From: RGZA01 sp041917755
GTDB lineage: Bacteria > Pseudomonadota > Alphaproteobacteria > UBA9219 > RGZA01
Reading direction: 5' to 3'
Assembly: GCA_041917755.1 (NCBI GenBank)
Contig: JAYRWY010000007.1
Span: 186,001-250,000 of the forward strand
Length of the DNA: 64,000 bases
Notes under the pieces: model-generated
Told to the model about the DNA's origin: nothing
The model's input: only the letters and a program-made list of their open reading frames with translations
Databases searched by the model: none
Shown: in pieces, positions 9,852-18,220 of the stretch
Numbering within the stretch: position 1 is the first letter of the stretch
Layout: each line of letters opens with the position of its first letter
Translations under genes and position numbers: made by a program

Positions 9852-11057
9852 ATGATGGATTGGCCAGCCTTTCTGACACGAAAAATTACGCCACGTAAAT
9901 CAAACGAAGCAATGGCGATGCAGCAAAAAGCCTCGCTGTCTGGGTCGGTCGTTGCATATTCCCAGGTAGGAAAACCACGTTGGACTCCACGTCGCTATGA
10001 TGCATTGGCAGAAGAAGGCTTTCGCAAGAATGTGATTGCATGGCGGTGTATTTCGGAAGTAGCACGCGCCAGCGCCAGCGTGCCGTTATTACTATATACG
10101 CAGGATCATCAGCAACTGGAGCAGCACCCACTGATTGAACTGCTCAAGCATCCTAATCCATTACAAAGCACAGCGCAGTTTATGGAGAGCGTTTATAGCT
10201 ATTATAATATTTCGGGAAATGTGTATATCGAAGCCATACGCCACGAAAATGGCGTTGCGCCTGTTGAGCTTTACGTTTTGCGCCCTGACCGGATGCGTGT
10301 GATACCTGGTGATAGCGGATTGCCACAAGGATATGAGTATCAAGTCAATAATCGCACGGTGCGATGGGCGGCAGACCCCATTACCGGCGCGAGCAATATA
10401 TTGCATTGGAAAGCGTTTCACCCGCTGGATGATTGGTATGGTATGGCGCCATTGGAAGCAGCCATGGCGGCGATTGATCAACATAATTCCGCAAGTGCGT
10501 GGAATCAGGCTTTGCTTAATCAGGCTGCACGGCCATCAGGTGCTTTAATTTATTCGCCAAAAGATGGGCCATCGCAATTAAGTGATGAACAATTCCGCCG
10601 TTTAAAAGAAGAATTGGAAGACCATTATTTAAGCCCGCGCAATGCGGGCCGGCCATTAATTTTGGAAGGCGGGCTTGATTGGAAGGAAATGGGTCTTACG
10701 CCCAAGGATATGGATTGGCTCGCTGGGCGTAAGCGTGCTGCGCAGGATATTGCGCTGGCATTTGGAGTGCCAGACCAATTGGTCGGAATTTCTGAAGCGC
10801 AGACTTTCGCCAATATGGCCGAGGCACGATACATGCTTTATGAGGAAACAGTATTGCCGCTCGTTCAGCAATTTAAAGGAGCGCTCAATCGTTGGCTTAC
10901 ACCGATGTTTGATGACACGTTACGACTTGAGATTGATGTAGATGAAATCCCAGCGCTTGCGACACGCCGCGACATGGTGTGGGATAAAATCGGCAAGGCC
11001 GATTTCCTGACGCGTAATGAAAAGCGTGAAGCCGTTGGTTATCCACCAGAAGAATAA
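9852..11057 (+). CDS. HK97-family phage/GTA portal protein (gp3)
   Basis: The dodecameric portal at the unique capsid vertex through which DNA is packaged and ejected; 401 residues, typical for HK97-type portals. Recognisable stretches are VIAWRCISEVARA near the N-terminus, HPLIELLKHPNP, the central LHWKAFHPLDDWYGMAPLEAA, and the C-terminal DIALAFGVPDQLVG and EARYMLYEETVLPL. AAAAGGACAAC precedes ATG 9852. It follows the terminase and precedes the protease, the conserved order. Confidence 0.93.
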   Translation: MMDWPAFLTRKITPRKSNEAMAMQQKASLSGSVVAYSQVGKPRWTPRRYDALAEEGFRKNVIAWRCISEVARASASVPLLLYTQDHQQLEQHPLIELLKHPNPLQSTAQFMESVYSYYNISGNVYIEAIRHENGVAPVELYVLRPDRMRVIPGDSGLPQGYEYQVNNRTVRWAADPITGASNILHWKAFHPLDDWYGMAPLEAAMAAIDQHNSASAWNQALLNQAARPSGALIYSPKDGPSQLSDEQFRRLKEELEDHYLSPRNAGRPLILEGGLDWKEMGLTPKDMDWLAGRKRAAQDIALAFGVPDQLVGISEAQTFANMAEARYMLYEETVLPLVQQFKGALNRWLTPMFDDTLRLEIDVDEIPALATRRDMVWDKIGKADFLTRNEKREAVGYPPEE

Positions 11058-11066
11058 GGGAATTCC

Positions 11067-11621
11067 ATGCAAGCAACATATATGACGACGCCATTCCAAG
11101 TGAAAGAATTGGGCGTGGGAGGAACCATTGCGGGTTACGCATCGGTCTTTGATGAAATTGATGCACAAAGCGATGTAGTGGCACGTGGCGCATTTGCCAA
11201 AAGCCTTTTGAAATACAAGCAGAGCAAATCAAGCCCTGCGATGTTATGGATGCATGATACTGCTGCGCCCATCGGCGTGTGGACACGTTTGCATGAAGAT
11301 GCGCGCGGCCTTTATGTGGAAGGTCAATTGGCCATTAAAACCCAGGATGGCGCAGATGCGTATGAGTTATTAAAAATGGGCGCAATTACAGGACTTTCGA
11401 TTGGATATAACACCATCAAAAGTACCAAAGACTACAAGACAAAAATCCGCACATTGACCGAGGTGGAGCTATTTGAGGTGTCGTTGGTGACATTCCCCGC
11501 GAATGTGTTTGCGCGGGTGCACACCGTAAAGACCCCTTACGCTAAATCAGAAATAAACCATAGCGAATTGCAGGCCATCGTTATGCGTCTTAAGAACACG
11601 GCCAGCATTTTACAGAACTAA
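11067..11621 (+). CDS. HK97 prohead serine protease (gp4)
   Basis: The maturation protease that trims the major capsid protein during head assembly; 184 residues. The fold signature GTIAGYASVFDEID is followed by the catalytic His63 (WMHD) and Ser111 (ITGLSIGY), then the typical VELFEVSLVTFPAN strand. It lies between portal and capsid genes with short gaps. RcGTA has a tiny gene 3.5 between portal and protease; there is no room for one here. Confidence 0.93.
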   Translation: MQATYMTTPFQVKELGVGGTIAGYASVFDEIDAQSDVVARGAFAKSLLKYKQSKSSPAMLWMHDTAAPIGVWTRLHEDARGLYVEGQLAIKTQDGADAYELLKMGAITGLSIGYNTIKSTKDYKTKIRTLTEVELFEVSLVTFPANVFARVHTVKTPYAKSEINHSELQAIVMRLKNTASILQN

Positions 11622-11643
11622 ATTTAAACATATGGAGAAACGA

Positions 11644-12861
11644 ATGACTGACTTGATGGAAATCAAGGCGGCAACGGGTGAGCTTGCTCATGCGTTTGAA
11701 GCCTTTAAAGATGCCAATGATGAACGCTTAGCTGCGATTGAACGCAAGCGCGGCGACGTTGTATTGGAAGAAAAAGTAAACCGCATCAGCAGCGATGTAG
11801 CCAAGCTGCAAGATGCCGTATCATCCTTTAAAACTGTACTGAAGCGTCCAAGCTTTGGCAAAGATTTTGTGGCCGAGCCATCCGAACATAAGCGTGCCTT
11901 TTTGCGCTACGTAACCAAGGGCGCAGAGCAGGATTTATCGGGCATTGAAGCCAAAGCCATGAGTGTAGTTTCAGATCCTGATGGCGGCTATCTGGTGCCA
12001 TCGGAAATGTCGGAACGCATTATTACCCGCCAGTTTGACACCACGCCAATGCGCCAATTGGCAACCGTGATGACGGTATCATCCGATGCAGTTGAAATGT
12101 TGCGCGATACCGATGATAGCGAAGCATTGTGGCTAAGTGAGCTTGATGCCCGCCCGGATAGCGAGCCAGGCCAGTTTGGTCGTATACGCATTTCGGTGCA
12201 TGAACTTCATGCGCAACCCAAGGCAACGCAAAAATTGCTTGATGATGCAAACTTGAACATCGAAGAGTGGATTGTTGGCAAGATTGCGGCACGTTTTGCA
12301 CGCCGTGAAAATGCAGCTTTTGTATCTGGTGATGGTGTGGCACAACCACGTGGCTTTACCAGCTATGCCGTTGCGGCAACCGCGGATGCTTCCCGTCCAT
12401 GGGGTACATTTGAATATTTCCCATCTGGCGCTGCAGGTGCTTTCGCATCAACCGCACCAGCTGATGCGATTATCAGCCTGATGCATCGTTTGAAGGCTGG
12501 CTATTTGCCGAATGCCGCATGGTTGATGCCGCGCGCTGTGTCCGAGCTCATCCGCAAGATGAAAGGCACGACCAACGATAGCTATTTGTGGCAACCAAGT
12601 TTGCAAGTGGGCACACCCGCAACCTTGCTGGGCTTCCCTGTATACCTTGGCGAAGATATGCCGGCAGTCGCAGCCAATAGCACATCTCTTGCATTCGGTA
12701 ATTTTGCCGAGGCTTACACCATTGTTGACCGCATTGGTATGCGTATCCTTCGTGATCCGTTTACGGCGGCGCCGTTTGTAAAGTTCCGTTGCACCAAACG
12801 TGTGGGCGGTGATGTCACTAACTTTGATGCGCTGAAGTTCCTGCGCTTCTCAGTATCGTAA
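11644..12861 (+). CDS. HK97-fold major capsid protein (gp5)
   Basis: The shell protein of the particle, 405 residues from ATG 11644 (GGAGAAACG lies directly upstream; an in-frame ATG at 11632 overlaps that ribosome binding site and is less likely). The first ~100 residues are a charged coiled-coil delta domain expected to be cut off by the upstream protease. The mature part starts near a segment reading SDPDGGYLVPSEMS, and shows the family pattern RQFDTTPMRQLATV and later ARRENAAFVSGDG, PARAV-like helices and PVYLGEDMP. Confidence 0.93.
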   Translation: MTDLMEIKAATGELAHAFEAFKDANDERLAAIERKRGDVVLEEKVNRISSDVAKLQDAVSSFKTVLKRPSFGKDFVAEPSEHKRAFLRYVTKGAEQDLSGIEAKAMSVVSDPDGGYLVPSEMSERIITRQFDTTPMRQLATVMTVSSDAVEMLRDTDDSEALWLSELDARPDSEPGQFGRIRISVHELHAQPKATQKLLDDANLNIEEWIVGKIAARFARRENAAFVSGDGVAQPRGFTSYAVAATADASRPWGTFEYFPSGAAGAFASTAPADAIISLMHRLKAGYLPNAAWLMPRAVSELIRKMKGTTNDSYLWQPSLQVGTPATLLGFPVYLGEDMPAVAANSTSLAFGNFAEAYTIVDRIGMRILRDPFTAAPFVKFRCTKRVGGDVTNFDALKFLRFSVS

Positions 12862-12891
12862 TTTACTCAGCTTTGATGATGGAGATGCCAA

Positions 12892-13284
12892 ATGGCTTTA
12901 AAAGATTTAGAAAACAGAATTAGCGTGGTGCAGAGCCTTGGCCCTGCGGCGCGTAACGCAACGGCAAACGGAACCAGTGTTGATTTGCAAGGTTATAATT
13001 CCGCGATGGTGGTATTTAATTTTGGTACGTGGACGGATGGTACGCATACGCCGTCACTGCAACATTCTGTTGATAATTCAACCTTTGTGAACTGTGATAC
13101 CAATTCCATGAATGGTTCATTCGTGGCGGTATCGTCGGCTGGTGGTTCCAATACCATTCAGAAAATCGGTTATACCGGTGGTTATCGTTATGTGCGTGCG
13201 GTATTGACCGTAGCTGGTGCGACCACTGGTGCATTGGCTAATGCAGTTATTCTGCGCGGTCATCCGGCAGTAGGCCCGGTTTAA
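12892..13284 (+). CDS. Small structural protein after the capsid gene (decoration-like, uncertain)
   Basis: A 130-residue protein directly downstream of the capsid gene and directly upstream of a strong terminator. It is beta-rich, with Ser/Thr/Gly/Asn-rich turns (GTWTDGTHTPSLQHSVDNS) ending in a hydrophobic, Ala-rich strand. I do not recognise a named family. Position and composition suggest a head decoration or fibre protein; the standard RcGTA cluster has no gene here. A GGAGATGCC sequence precedes ATG 12892. Confidence 0.6.
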   Translation: MALKDLENRISVVQSLGPAARNATANGTSVDLQGYNSAMVVFNFGTWTDGTHTPSLQHSVDNSTFVNCDTNSMNGSFVAVSSAGGSNTIQKIGYTGGYRYVRAVLTVAGATTGALANAVILRGHPAVGPV

Positions 13285-13305
13285 GGGGTTGCTAACACGA
13301 CTATC

Positions 13306-13337
13306 GGGCGGGTCATTTGTGGCCCGCCCATTTTTTT
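13306..13337 (+). terminator. Strong rho-independent terminator after the capsid genes
   Basis: GGGCGGGTCA (13306-13315) pairs with TGGCCCGCCC (13320-13329) around a TTTG loop; the stem is ten pairs with one G-T wobble. A and then seven T (13331-13337) follow. It splits the GTA-like cluster between head genes and connector/tail genes, so it probably sets the ratio of capsid to tail transcripts. Confidence 0.85.
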
Positions 13338-13363
13338 ATCCATATTACATTTAGAGGTTTGGC

Positions 13364-14017
13364 ATGACCGCCTTGAACCGTACGACGCCGCCAAGCAGCG
13401 AGCCAGTAACGCTATCCGAAGCCAAGGCGCATTTGCGCGTGAGCATTAATGACGATGATGCATTGATTGGCAATTTAATAACTGCGGCGCGAGTGATGTG
13501 CGAAGAATTTACTGCGCGCGCACTTATTACCCAAGGTTGGCGTTTATGGCTTGATAATTTTCCAGGTGATACGACAGCGTGGTGGGATGGCATGCGCGAA
13601 GGTATCAACACACGCCTTACCGTAAAGCGATATATACATATTCCACGTGCGCCTTTGCAAAGTATCAGTGCCGTAACCGTCTATGCCGATGATGACAGTA
13701 CGACCATTTTTTCACCCAGCTTGTACTTTGTGGATACAGCCGGTGAGCCTGGGCGGTTGGCCTTACGCAATAACGCATCATGGCCGATTTCCCAGCGTAT
13801 GAGTAACGGAATTAGCATTGATTTTACTGCTGGATATGGCAATGCGAGTGCCGTGCCGCAAGCACTTAAGCAAGGCATGCTCGTGCATATTGGCCAGCTA
13901 TATGAGCATCGTGGTGAGGGGCTGCGTTTTCGTGGTGACCAAATTAGCGTGCAATCGCTTCCTGATATTGTGCAGGCGATGTATCAGCCATTCCGTATTC
14001 AGCGCTTACGCTATTAG
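13364..14017 (+). CDS. Head-tail connector protein, gp6-like
   Basis: The adaptor ring that docks on the portal; 217 residues. The N-terminal PVTLSEAKAHLRV, followed by DDALIGNLITAARVMCEEFT, is the usual head-tail connector (phage_gp6 / GTA gp6) signature. A later FTAGYGNASAVPQALKQGML matches the C-terminal helix of the family. It lies 27 bp after the terminator T-run. Confidence 0.88.
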   Translation: MTALNRTTPPSSEPVTLSEAKAHLRVSINDDDALIGNLITAARVMCEEFTARALITQGWRLWLDNFPGDTTAWWDGMREGINTRLTVKRYIHIPRAPLQSISAVTVYADDDSTTIFSPSLYFVDTAGEPGRLALRNNASWPISQRMSNGISIDFTAGYGNASAVPQALKQGMLVHIGQLYEHRGEGLRFRGDQISVQSLPDIVQAMYQPFRIQRLRY

Positions 14018-14025
14018 AGGTTGCC

Positions 14026-14352
14026 ATGTTTGGATTTGGAGCATACCGCCAGCGTTTATACGTGCAGCAGGAAACGCCAGTTGCAGATGGCGCGGGCGGC
14101 AATGCGATGAGCTGGACGACCATCAATACCGTGTGGGCATCCATTGAGCCCATCAGCGGATGGGAACGTTTACAAGCTGGAAAACTGACAGGTTCGATCA
14201 CGCATCGCATTCGCATGCGCTATGACAGCACATTGATGCCGGATATGCGATTTGTGCTGGGGAGCCGCATTTTTAACATCCGTGCAATTTTAAATGCGCA
14301 AGAACGCAATCATTCATTCGAGGTGTTGGCAGAAGAGGGAGTTGCAACATGA
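14026..14352 (+). CDS. Head closure / head-tail joining protein (gp7)
   Basis: A 108-residue SPP1 gp16-like head closure protein. Typical pattern: RQRLYVQQET, then GGNAMSWTTINTVWASIEPISG, then RIRMRYDSTLMPDMRF and a final NHSFEVLAEEG. It sits between connector and DUF3168 as in GTAs and HK97-like phages, preceded by an AGAGG Shine-Dalgarno, and overlaps the next gene by 4 bp. Confidence 0.88.
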   Translation: MFGFGAYRQRLYVQQETPVADGAGGNAMSWTTINTVWASIEPISGWERLQAGKLTGSITHRIRMRYDSTLMPDMRFVLGSRIFNIRAILNAQERNHSFEVLAEEGVAT

Positions 14353-14756
14353 CGAGCTCTCTCTTTGCTGTTCAAGAGGCTGTATATGGTGCTCTAACAT
14401 CGAGCACTTCTGTGCAAGGGGTATTAGGAAGCCCTGCAAGGGTCTATGACATGGTGCCGCCATCGGCCACATTTCCATATGCGACGCTGGGCGATGTAGT
14501 CGTCAAAGAATATGACACCAAGGACCAAACCGGATTTGAGCAGTCGCTCACACTCCATGTGTGGTCACGTTACCGTGGGCGCAAGGAACTCAAGCAAATT
14601 ATTCAGACGATTTACGACGTATTGCATAATGCCGTGCTTAGTGTTGCGGGCGCGAATGTCGTGTCGTGCCAATTTCAATCGGCAAGTACCTTGCAAGAAA
14701 ATGACGGACTGACCCTGCACGGAATTTTACGTTACCGAATAATTGTTCAGCATTAA
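14349..14756 (+). CDS. DUF3168 tail terminator/completion protein (gp8)
   Basis: A 135-residue protein matching DUF3168: AVQEAVYGALTSS at the N-terminus, PYATLGDVVVKEYDTKD in the middle, and a final LHGILRYRIIVQH strand. The family caps the tail tube and joins tail to head. Start and stop overlap the neighbours in the ATGA style (start) or lie close to them, indicating translational coupling. Confidence 0.87.
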   Translation: MTSSLFAVQEAVYGALTSSTSVQGVLGSPARVYDMVPPSATFPYATLGDVVVKEYDTKDQTGFEQSLTLHVWSRYRGRKELKQIIQTIYDVLHNAVLSVAGANVVSCQFQSASTLQENDGLTLHGILRYRIIVQH

Positions 14757-14768
14757 TAGGAGAAATAG

Positions 14769-15182
14769 ATGACCCAAAACGCCCGTACCGGACGAACCCT
14801 TTTGATTGCCGATGGCACAGGGGTCGGCGCAACCGTGATCGCTGCAATGCGTTCCACCAATTTTACGATTCAAGGTAAAGCCGTGGACGTCACTGATAAA
14901 AGCAGCACCGGACAATACCGTGAATTATTGGCAGCTGCCGGTGTGGTCAGTGTAACGGTGGGCGCCAAGGGATTGTTAAGCGGTTCGACGCAAACCCAGA
15001 CATTGGTCAATCGTGCAATAAACCGTAGCATCGATAGCTATCGCATTACGTTTGACAACGGCGATGTACTCGAAGGCCCGTTTCAGCTCGTGCAGTTTGA
15101 GGCAGCGGGTGATTACAACGGTGAGCAGACCTATCAGCTCAGTTTTGAATCCGGCGGTGCATTGACCTTCACCACGGTATAA
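14769..15182 (+). CDS. Major tail tube protein, TP901-1/GTA gp9 type
   Basis: A 137-residue tail tube subunit. The pattern TNFTIQGKAVDVTDKSSTG and the later NGDVLEGPFQLVQFEAAGDYNGEQTYQLSFES region are those of GTA gp9 / TP901-1 family major tail proteins. AGGAGAAATAG gives a strong ribosome binding site, fitting a high-copy structural protein. Confidence 0.88.
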   Translation: MTQNARTGRTLLIADGTGVGATVIAAMRSTNFTIQGKAVDVTDKSSTGQYRELLAAAGVVSVTVGAKGLLSGSTQTQTLVNRAINRSIDSYRITFDNGDVLEGPFQLVQFEAAGDYNGEQTYQLSFESGGALTFTTV

Positions 15183-15184
15183 TC

Positions 15185-15502
15185 ATGACGGATTATAATC
15201 ATCTGCGCGGGGATGTGAAACTCACTCTGCTTGAGCAAAGCTATGTATTGCGCCCCAGTTTTCAAGCAATTGCACAGCTGGAAGAGCATTTCAAACGCGG
15301 GATTATTGATATAGCGCGGGATTATCATAACAGCAAAATTACCCATGCCAGTGACTTTGTGGCGATTATTCAGGCAGGATTAAAGGGCGCGGCGCAAGAT
15401 GCGCCGGCGGACTTGCCAGACCGCATTATTATGACCGGATTAACGCAACTTATCGAACCCTGCGGATTATTTTTGGCGCATGCATGCGGCATACGAGGTT
15501 AG
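15185..15502 (+). CDS. GTA gp10-family protein (tail assembly)
   Basis: A 105-residue protein of the gene-transfer-agent gp10 family, thought to act as a tail assembly chaperone for the tube or tape measure. Seen: LRPSFQAIAQLEEHFKRGIIDIA, then HASDFVAIIQAGLKGA. It begins 2 bp after the tail tube stop, and its own stop directly abuts the GTG start of the next small gene. Confidence 0.8.
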   Translation: MTDYNHLRGDVKLTLLEQSYVLRPSFQAIAQLEEHFKRGIIDIARDYHNSKITHASDFVAIIQAGLKGAAQDAPADLPDRIIMTGLTQLIEPCGLFLAHACGIRG

Positions 15503-15712
15503 GTGAGTGAGTTTATCAAAAATGCCATGGGCGCAGCTTGCGGCGTGATGGGATGGTCACCACAGGATTTTTGGCAAGCAACCCCGTTTGACTTTTTGAA
15601 CGCGTGGCATGGGCTTGAACAATTCCATGGGTTAAAGCCCCATAATGATTTAACGCAAGATGATGTTGCTTATTTGCGAACACTTTTAAACGAGAAAACG
15701 AATGGCCTTTGA
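15503..15712 (+). CDS. Small phage tail assembly chaperone (gp10.1-like)
   Basis: A 69-residue protein starting at GTG 15503, abutting the previous stop. The core GWSPQDFWQATPFDFLNAW matches the TAC_1 / rcc01693-like chaperone pattern (W-x-P-x-x-F-W-x-x-T-P). It overlaps the DUF2460 gene by 11 bp. In RcGTA the tape-measure gene follows here; in this cluster it does not. Confidence 0.8.
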   Translation: MSEFIKNAMGAACGVMGWSPQDFWQATPFDFLNAWHGLEQFHGLKPHNDLTQDDVAYLRTLLNEKTNGL

Positions 15713-16328
15713 TGAAATTCAATTCCCGCTGCGTGTTGGGTTTGGCAGCACGGGCGGGCCAGCTTTTTCAACTGAAATCATCACCATTGATGGCGGATAT
15801 GAACGGCGCAACCAGAATTGGAGTCAGGCGCGTAGGCATTTTGATGCGGCCACGGGTCTGCGAAATGCAGCAGATGTTGCGACACTGATTGCGTTTTTTC
15901 ATGCTCGGGCAGGCCGCGCGCGAGGCTTTCGCGTAAAAGATTGGAGTGATTATACCAGCGCGGCTGATGGCATATCGAACAGCACCTATACTGACCAAAC
16001 AGTTGGGGTGGGCACAGGTAGCCTCACGCAATTCCAACTTAAGAAAAATTATAATAGTGCCAGTATTATTCATGCCCGTGATATCCGAAAGCCGATTGCG
16101 GGTAGTGTTACCATTGGTGTGAACGGTACGCAGGCCATGACAGGATGGAGCGCGGATAGCACGACGGGTATTGTAACATTTGCGAGTGCGCCGGTTTCTG
16201 GCGCGGTGATTACAGCCGGTTTTAGTTTTGATGTGCCCGCGCGGTTTGATACTGACCAATTACGATTAAGTGCAGAAGATTTTCAACGCTATACAACATC
16301 TATTCCGTTAGTCGAGGTGCGGGTATGA
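15702..16328 (+). CDS. DUF2460 distal tail protein (gp12)
   Basis: A 208-residue distal tail protein of the DUF2460/TIGR02217 type. Seen: FDEIQFPLRVGFGSTGGP at the N-terminus, GGYERRNQNWSQARRHFDAATG, FHARAGRARGFRVKDWSDY, and the C-terminal ARFDTDQLRLSAEDFQ. It connects the tail tube to the baseplate hub. Its stop overlaps the next start (ATGA). Confidence 0.9.
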   Translation: MAFDEIQFPLRVGFGSTGGPAFSTEIITIDGGYERRNQNWSQARRHFDAATGLRNAADVATLIAFFHARAGRARGFRVKDWSDYTSAADGISNSTYTDQTVGVGTGSLTQFQLKKNYNSASIIHARDIRKPIAGSVTIGVNGTQAMTGWSADSTTGIVTFASAPVSGAVITAGFSFDVPARFDTDQLRLSAEDFQRYTTSIPLVEVRV

Positions 16329-17170
16329 AGACAATCTCGCCTGCTCTGCAAACGCATTTATCAAACGAACTAGCAACGCTAGCAACGCTCATAAAAATTA
16401 CCCGCAGCGATGCGCAAATTATGGGGTTTACCAGTTTTGATAAAGATTTGGTGGTAAGCGGGGTTACCTATAAAGCTGATGGTGCGTTTCAGGCGAGTGC
16501 CATTCAAAACCGCGCCGCATTATCAACGGATAATCTTGATATCATCGGCATGCTGGATAGCGCCAGTATCAGCGAGGCAGATTTGCGTGCTGGGCTATAT
16601 GATCATGCACGCATTGATGTGTATTTATGCAATTGGGCGGATTTAAGTCAGGGCGTTGTGCAGCTCCGTCGTGGTTGGCTTGGGCAAGTCAAAGTGATTG
16701 GCGGAAAATTTCAAGCCGAGCTGCGTGGATTGCATGACTTACTACAACGACCCTTTGGAAAAGTATATTCACCCGAATGTCGCCATACCTTTGGTGATGG
16801 TAATTGCACTATTAATCTTGCTGCACAAACGGTGACCGGTAGCGTGAGTAGCGTTGCTGATGCATCGTGTTTTACGGATACAGCCAGAAGCGAAGCAGAC
16901 GGGATTTTTGAATATGGATTGCTGACATGGAGCAGCGGAGCGAATGCCGGACTTTCCATGGAAGTTAAAAGTTATGTTGGCAAACAATTTACCTTATGGC
17001 TGCCTATGCCGCATGCCATTGGTGTGGGTGATACCTATGCTGTGTATAAGGGATGTGACAAGCGTTTTGCCACGTGCCAGAGCGTATTTAACAATACAGT
17101 CAATTTTGGGGGCTTCCCGCATTTACCAGGCGTGGATCGAATATTAAATTATCCAGATGCACGCAGCTGA
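16325..17170 (+). CDS. DUF2163 tail hub protein (gp13)
   Basis: A 281-residue baseplate hub protein. The DUF2163 part runs over the first two thirds (SFDKDLVVSGVTYKADGAF). The C-terminal part holds the conserved cysteines SPECRHTFGDGNC and KGCDKRFATC, followed by NFGGFPHLPG, the phage BR0599-type ending. As I recall, this hub in the RcGTA particle carries an iron-sulfur cluster; all four candidate cysteines are present. The next plus-strand gene of the cluster is separated by a minus-strand gene. Confidence 0.9.
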   Translation: MKTISPALQTHLSNELATLATLIKITRSDAQIMGFTSFDKDLVVSGVTYKADGAFQASAIQNRAALSTDNLDIIGMLDSASISEADLRAGLYDHARIDVYLCNWADLSQGVVQLRRGWLGQVKVIGGKFQAELRGLHDLLQRPFGKVYSPECRHTFGDGNCTINLAAQTVTGSVSSVADASCFTDTARSEADGIFEYGLLTWSSGANAGLSMEVKSYVGKQFTLWLPMPHAIGVGDTYAVYKGCDKRFATCQSVFNNTVNFGGFPHLPGVDRILNYPDARS

Positions 17171-17171
17171 G

Positions 17172-17582
17172 CTAATCCCGCAGGTCATGCGTAACATTTT
17201 GGCGTGCTGTTGAGGTGAAAAACAAGCATTCATCCTGGTCGCCGCGGTAATCGACGTGATGCACTCTTTTTTCGAGGAGCCACAAGCGCAATTCGCAATT
17301 GTAACGGGAGCGTTTGCCTTTCGATAAAAGATAGGTTGATTTGCGATTGTACTGCATCAGTTTAAAACCGTTATCCATCGATAAGCTTCGGCTAGGTGGA
17401 CCATATGTCATGATCAGCTCATCGCGCGTGAGACCTACCAGACGGCGATTAAGTTCCGCATCAGTTTCGGTATTACCATTTCGCAACGTACCATCGCCGC
17501 CGTAACTGTGGAGGCTTGAGCCGATACAGCCGCTTATTGAAAGCAATAATAAACAGCAGCACATACGAAGAAGGACTGGCAT
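17172..17582 (-). CDS. Putative lipoprotein inserted in the GTA-like cluster, opposite strand
   Basis: A 136-residue protein with a lipoprotein signal: MPVLLRM, a hydrophobic CCCLLLLS stretch and the lipobox ISGC (Cys19). The mature part contains a helix and turn, GLTRDELIMTYGPPSRSL, reminiscent of SmpA/BamE-like small outer-membrane lipoproteins, but I do not claim membership. Its ribosome binding site (AAAGG, 8 bases before the ATG) lies inside the start of the divergent tape-measure gene. It is the only minus-strand gene in 8259-24784 and could be a cargo gene or a surface-exclusion protein; neither is shown. Confidence 0.65.
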   Translation of the reverse strand: MPVLLRMCCCLLLLSISGCIGSSLHSYGGDGTLRNGNTETDAELNRRLVGLTRDELIMTYGPPSRSLSMDNGFKLMQYNRKSTYLLSKGKRSRYNCELRLWLLEKRVHHVDYRGDQDECLFFTSTARQNVTHDLRD

Positions 17583-17585
17583 TGA

Positions 17586-18206
17586 ATGACCTTTGATAAT
17601 CAGGACGAAGTAAAAAAAACCAACGAGGCTTATTATGAAATGGGCAATATTTCTGATGAGGTTAAAGAAAAACTGAAGAAGCTTAAAGAAGAATTTTCAA
17701 AAACTGCCGATGTCATCAAGAAAGATTTCTCAAAATCATTAACTGACGCAATACAGGGCGGCGACACGTTTTCAAAAACGTTTGATCATGTACGCAAGGC
17801 TCTTGAGGATTTTGCGATTAAGACAGCGGTTGTCAACCCTTTGTCAAATTTACTTTTCGGGGCGCAAGACCCGGCCTTTGGTGCTGTTGGCAACGTAAGT
17901 GATATTATTCCTTCCAAAGGCACTGGCGGATTGTTGGGTGATCTTACCAATGGCATCGCAGATTTGTTTGGTGCGCGTGCATTTGGAGGTCCTGTTGGCG
18001 CGGGCCAGCCATTTTTGGTCGGCGAGCGTGGGCCGGAATTATTTATACCGCAAACGGCCGGACGTATTAGCCCAGATATTGGCGGCAGCGCAGTCAACAT
18101 CACCATGAATATCACGGCAAACGATGCGGCTAGTTTTCAAGCCAGCCAAAACCAGATCGCAGCGTCGATGATGGATGCTGCGCGCCGTGCTGGGCGCATA
18201 CGATAA
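17586..18206 (+). CDS. Short tape-measure protein (GTA gp11 type), displaced
   Basis: A 206-residue tail tape measure like the short one of RcGTA (~219). The N-terminal 60 residues are a Lys/Glu-rich coiled coil; a segment with DALRKV-like helix (FDHVRKALEDFAIKTAV) follows. The C-terminal half matches gp11: FGGPVGAGQPFLVGERGPELF, then INITMNITANDAASFQ-type strand and SQNQIAASMMDAARRAGR. A TGA directly before ATG 17586 fixes the start; AAGGA ten bases upstream lies inside the first codons of the divergent lipoprotein gene. In RcGTA this gene precedes gp12; here it follows gp13. Confidence 0.88.
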   Translation: MTFDNQDEVKKTNEAYYEMGNISDEVKEKLKKLKEEFSKTADVIKKDFSKSLTDAIQGGDTFSKTFDHVRKALEDFAIKTAVVNPLSNLLFGAQDPAFGAVGNVSDIIPSKGTGGLLGDLTNGIADLFGARAFGGPVGAGQPFLVGERGPELFIPQTAGRISPDIGGSAVNITMNITANDAASFQASQNQIAASMMDAARRAGRIR

Positions 18207-18220
18207 TATAGGATCATATA

